This document shows, in pieces, positions 5,518 to 7,884 of a DNA stretch of 7,884 bases (its first letter is position 1; every line of letters begins with the position of its first letter). Position numbers and translations under genes: made by a program. Origin of the DNA: Nodosilinea sp. BSH.14 (GTDB lineage: Bacteria; Cyanobacteriota; Cyanobacteriia; Phormidesmidales; Phormidesmidaceae); assembly GCA_023264315.1 (NCBI GenBank), contig JALQST010000138.1:1-7884 (forward strand), written 5' to 3'. The notes below the pieces were generated by a model, which saw nothing but the letters and a program-made list of their open reading frames with translations, was not told the DNA's origin and did not search any database.

Positions 5518-5621
5518 GGGGCGACCTGGGTAGATGAGTGGCAAGGGTTGCGGGGCCAAAAAGCTGACCTTGGAGCCTTGGGGAAGCCCCGGGTAGCGCA
5601 GGAAAAACCCTTTACTTAACG

Positions 5622-5627
5622 ATTTTA
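5622..5627 (-). promoter_or_regulatory. Candidate -10 element for the lipoprotein gene
   Basis: On the minus strand this reads TAAAAT, one mismatch from the consensus, 104 bases upstream of the ATG at 5517. No matching -35 hexamer is evident 16-18 bases upstream. Confidence 0.3.
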
Positions 5628-5857
5628 GGTCGAGGGTAGGGGACTGGGCCGGGGGGAAACTTGAGAAGGGTTAAGAATTTACAGACAACTGCAAACATCA
5701 AAGACTTTCAAATCCGGATTCGCTAGTCTGCTAGTAGAGTCACAGTTGACATAACCGGGCTGCCCCCGCCTGGTGATCGGCACAGGGATGAATTCCGGGA
5801 TGTCGTAGGGTAGTACACCCCTGCGGCCTGGGTTGCCTGGGGCCGGTTTCGGGATGG

Positions 5858-5912
5858 CTGGATAACCAGTCCTCCATCAAGCAGGCCTTAAAAGGTTATC
5901 ACGGTGGATAAC
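5858..5912. promoter_or_regulatory. Three GATAAC elements in front of the histidine kinase
   Basis: GATAAC occurs at 5861-5866 and 5907-5912, and inverted as GTTATC at 5895-5900. The last two form a perfect 6-bp dyad with a 6-base spacer (ACGGTG), ending 8 bases before the start codon. The first lies in its own dyad CTGG-ATAA-CCAG (5858-5869). This could be an operator or an mRNA hairpin at the translation start; which one is inference. Confidence 0.4.
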
Positions 5913-5920
5913 TCCCATGG

Positions 5921-7711
5921 ATGACTAAACCAACGAAGGGGCAGCGGATTGCAACCGCCCACATCAAAGCTCAACCCATAGCCCCTGTTGTGGCCTCCAT
6001 CGATGGTGACGATGATCGGCTGTTGCCGTTTGGGGTGATGGCATTGGTGGAGAGCAGCACAGACTTTGTGGCGTTGAGTACCCTGGATCAGCGGATGACC
6101 TTTGTCAACACGGCGGGCCGTGCCCTGGTGGGTTTGCCCGACCTCGCCGCCGTGCGTCAGACCACCATTGCGGATTATTTTGATGGGGACACGGTGGCCC
6201 AGCTCGCGGCGGAGGTCGTGCCTGCGGTGCTAGATCGGGGCAGTTGGCAAGGGGTGATGGATATCCGACATTTTCAGACCGGGGAACGGATCCCACTATT
6301 TTTTAATTCTACGTTGATCTGCCATCCCCAAACCCAGGAACCCATCGGTATGGGAACCGTGGGCCGTGCCATGGATTTGCTTCAGCGGGCCAACCAAGAG
6401 CGCCAGGAGGCCATCGAAGCCCTGGCCCAGCTCAATCAGGAGCTTGAGGATCGGATCCGGCAGCGCACCGCCGAACTCCAGGCCAGTGAGCAAAAGTTTC
6501 GCGCCATTTTTAACAACACCTTCCAGTTCACAGGGCTGATGACCCCCGACGGCATTTTGCTGGAGGCCAACCAAACCGCCCTCGACTTTGCCGCTCTAAA
6601 GCCCCAGGATGTTCTGCACAAGCCCCTGTGGCAGTCCCACTGGTGGTCGTTGTCGGTGGCCGAACAGCAACGACTTCAGGCGGCGGTGGCCCAGGCGGCC
6701 CAGGGAAAATTCATGCGCTACGAGCTGGATTTTCGCGGTCGGCAGGATAGCGTGGTCACGGTCGATTTCTCCATCCGCCCCCTGCAAGACTTGGCCGGGC
6801 GGGTGGTGCTGCTGATTCCTGAAGCCCGCGACATCAGCGACCGCAAGCACATGGAAGCCCAACTGCGGGCCAGCAACCACCAACTGGCGGAGGCGAATCG
6901 CGAACTGTCCCGCGCTACCCGGCTGAAGGACGAGTTTATGGCTACCATGAGCCATGAACTGCGCACCCCCCTGAGTTCGACTTTGGGCATGGCCCAGGCG
7001 CTACGCCATGAGATCTACGGGGCTTTGAGCGATCGCCAGCACCACGCCATCGGCATCATTGAGCGCAGCGGTCGCCACCTGTTGGCCCTGATCAACAACG
7101 TGCTGGATCTGGCCAAAATCGAGTCGGGCAAAATGGATCTGCGCCTTGCTCCCGTAGTTCTGCGCGATCTCTGTGATAACAGCATCTCCTTTGTGCAGCC
7201 CCAGGCCCGCCAAAAGCAAATTCAGATCCGCGTTCATCTGCGGCAGATGCCCGCTCGCATTGAAGCCGACGAGTTGCGGATGAAGCAGGCCCTGATTCAC
7301 CTGTTAGACAACGCCGTCAAGTTTAGCCCTGCGGGGGGAGAGGTCAACCTCACCGTGGAGCCCAAGGTCGACCCCAGCACCCCCATGGCCATGGTTCGCT
7401 TCATCGTGGGTGATAGCGGGCCGGGAATTGCCCCCGCCCACTATGGCCGCATATTCGAGTCCTTTGTCCAGCTCGACAGCAGCCTCACCCGCGAACATGG
7501 CGGCACCGGACTGGGCCTTGCCCTCGTCAAGCGCATCGCCGAAATGCACGGCGGCCAGGTCATGGTGGAGAGCCAGTTGGGCCACGGCAGCCGATTCACC
7601 CTCCATATTCCCTGCCCAACGGTGGCCCTATGTCTCGGCCAGGGCGTGAGCGGGAAATTTTGCCCCCTCAGCCATCCTCACGACGGAGTCCATCGAATCC
7701 CCCGGGTATAA
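5921..7711 (+). CDS. Soluble PAS-PAS hybrid-less sensor histidine kinase
   Basis: This 596-residue two-component sensor kinase phosphorylates itself on His and passes the phosphate to a response regulator not present here. Residues 38-150 form a first PAS domain (VESSTDFVALSTLDQRMTFVNTAGRALVG), 152-190 a coiled coil (NQELEDRIRQRTAELQASEQ), and 191-312 a second PAS domain (FRAIFNNTFQFTGLMTPDGILLEANQTAL ... EARDISDRKHME). A second coiled coil leads to the HisKA domain with FMATMSHELRTP, so H345 is the phosphoacceptor. The ATPase domain shows the N box (LLDNAVKFSP, N464), G1 (DSGPGIA, 498-504), the F box (IFESFVQ) and G2 (GGTGLGLALVK, 527-537). There is no transmembrane segment or signal peptide, so it senses in the cytoplasm, and no GAF, phytochrome or receiver domain. 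A 30-odd-residue tail after the ATPase domain (from about 565) is rich in Cys, Gly and His and matches nothing I know. ATG 5921 has no good ribosome binding site. Confidence 0.94.
   Translation: MTKPTKGQRIATAHIKAQPIAPVVASIDGDDDRLLPFGVMALVESSTDFVALSTLDQRMTFVNTAGRALVGLPDLAAVRQTTIADYFDGDTVAQLAAEVVPAVLDRGSWQGVMDIRHFQTGERIPLFFNSTLICHPQTQEPIGMGTVGRAMDLLQRANQERQEAIEALAQLNQELEDRIRQRTAELQASEQKFRAIFNNTFQFTGLMTPDGILLEANQTALDFAALKPQDVLHKPLWQSHWWSLSVAEQQRLQAAVAQAAQGKFMRYELDFRGRQDSVVTVDFSIRPLQDLAGRVVLLIPEARDISDRKHMEAQLRASNHQLAEANRELSRATRLKDEFMATMSHELRTPLSSTLGMAQALRHEIYGALSDRQHHAIGIIERSGRHLLALINNVLDLAKIESGKMDLRLAPVVLRDLCDNSISFVQPQARQKQIQIRVHLRQMPARIEADELRMKQALIHLLDNAVKFSPAGGEVNLTVEPKVDPSTPMAMVRFIVGDSGPGIAPAHYGRIFESFVQLDSSLTREHGGTGLGLALVKRIAEMHGGQVMVESQLGHGSRFTLHIPCPTVALCLGQGVSGKFCPLSHPHDGVHRIPRV
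7029..7036. repeat. HIP1 octamer GCGATCGC
   Basis: This palindrome is strongly over-represented in many cyanobacterial genomes. It occurs here inside the histidine kinase gene, and I noticed only this one exact copy in the window, so the genome may not be HIP1-rich. Confidence 0.6.
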
Positions 7712-7712
7712 T
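7707..7712 (+). promoter_or_regulatory. Perfect TATAAT -10 element overlapping the kinase stop codon
   Basis: TATAAT at 7707-7712 contains the kinase TAA (7709-7711). It lies 56 bases before the next start codon. No -35 hexamer is visible at 16-18 bases upstream, so activity would depend on an activator or a -35-independent mode. Confidence 0.4.
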
Positions 7713-7768
7713 ACGGCTACAGCATCCGCTGGATTCGCCCCCTAGAGGAAGTGTCTGGTTCCTGCCCA

Positions 7769-7884
7769 ATGGTTAATTCTGCCCTGCAATACCCCATCTA
7801 CGGCCCAGAAATCCAGTGCCCTCACTGTCGGCAAACGATCCCGGCCCTCACCCTGACGGATACCTACCTCTGTACTCGCCACGG
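7769..7884 (+). CDS. TIGR02652-like cyanobacterial protein, N-terminal part (runs off right edge)
   Basis: Only the first 38 codons are present, MVNSALQYPIYGPEIQCPHC followed by RQTIPALTLTDTYLCTRHG. The N-terminus matches, from memory, the cyanobacterial TIGR02652 family of unknown function (about 160-170 residues), whose members carry this CPHCRQTIPALTLTDTYLC-RHG start. CPHC (17-20) with C35 and H37 looks like half of a zinc-ribbon-type metal site. ATG 7769 is taken as the start because the family begins a few residues before LQYPI; no ribosome binding site stands at normal spacing. The gene follows the kinase by 57 bases and may have its own promoter from the TATAAT at 7707. Confidence 0.8.
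   Translation, partial: MVNSALQYPIYGPEIQCPHCRQTIPALTLTDTYLCTRH

Larger units (their letters stand above)
5518..5920. other. 403-base divergent intergenic region
   Basis: This region separates the leftward lipoprotein gene from the rightward kinase gene and should carry both promoters. It holds GGGG-AAG-CCCC (5580-5590), a leftward TAAAAT (5622-5627), the direct repeat GCTAGT at 5722-5727 and 5730-5735, an isolated TTGACA (5746-5751), and three GATAAC elements near the kinase start. I see no gene or RNA gene in it. Confidence 0.6.

Noticed and set aside
5287..5533. Rightward Gly/Val-rich open frames over the lipoprotein gene
   Set aside because: They arise from the reverse complement of the Thr/Pro linker codons and lack any recognisable domain.
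5615..5675. CTTAACGA and inverted CTTAACCC, resembling the cyanobacterial Pho box repeat unit
   Set aside because: Pho boxes need tandem units at 11-base spacing; I find only single units without the neighbouring copies.
5746..5751. Perfect TTGACA -35 hexamer upstream of the kinase
   Set aside because: No -10-like hexamer occurs 15-19 bases downstream; the sequence there is GC-rich (CCCCGCCTGGTG).

Overview
The window looks like chromosomal DNA of a GC-rich cyanobacterium. The best lineage markers are a small gene of the DUF4327 family, a family typical of cyanobacteria, and the start of a gene matching the cyanobacterial TIGR02652 family (CPHCRQTIPALTLTDTYLC) at the right edge. The LysR regulator, the RfbD-free housekeeping content, the DUF3782-type nuclease-like gene with RFQETER heptads and one HIP1 octamer (GCGATCGC, 7029-7036) agree with this. 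I see no tRNA, rRNA, insertion sequence, CRISPR array or phage gene.

Left part (1-1146): the 5' half-kilobase holds the N-terminal 98 codons of a LysR-type regulator reading leftward off the window, then a leftward DUF3782-like gene (PD-(D/E)XK nuclease fold, coiled-coil N-terminus) that is split by a one-base frameshift near 1098-1102.

Middle (1147-3652): recR reads rightward and appears to start at a rare AUC codon with a well-placed AAGGAG. It is followed by two tandem histidine-phosphatase paralogues 11 bases apart. The first has the full RHG catalytic signature. The second has RNA in its place and has lost the paired arginines, so it is probably a pseudoenzyme partner, an arrangement reminiscent of the PspA/PspB type of metal-independent phosphoserine phosphatase. 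A 352-base gene-free stretch with several inverted repeats follows.

Right part (3653-7884): DUF4327 and a C-factor-like short-chain dehydrogenase lie 19 bases apart and probably form an operon. They converge on a leftward lipoprotein gene with a Thr/Pro linker. Divergent from that is a soluble PAS-PAS histidine kinase without a receiver domain or membrane segment, preceded by three GATAAC elements. The kinase stop codon overlaps a perfect TATAAT, possibly the promoter of the TIGR02652-like gene that runs off the window. The genes do not form one obvious pathway; the most distinctive points are the active/degenerate phosphatase pair, the AUC start of recR and the frameshifted DUF3782 gene.
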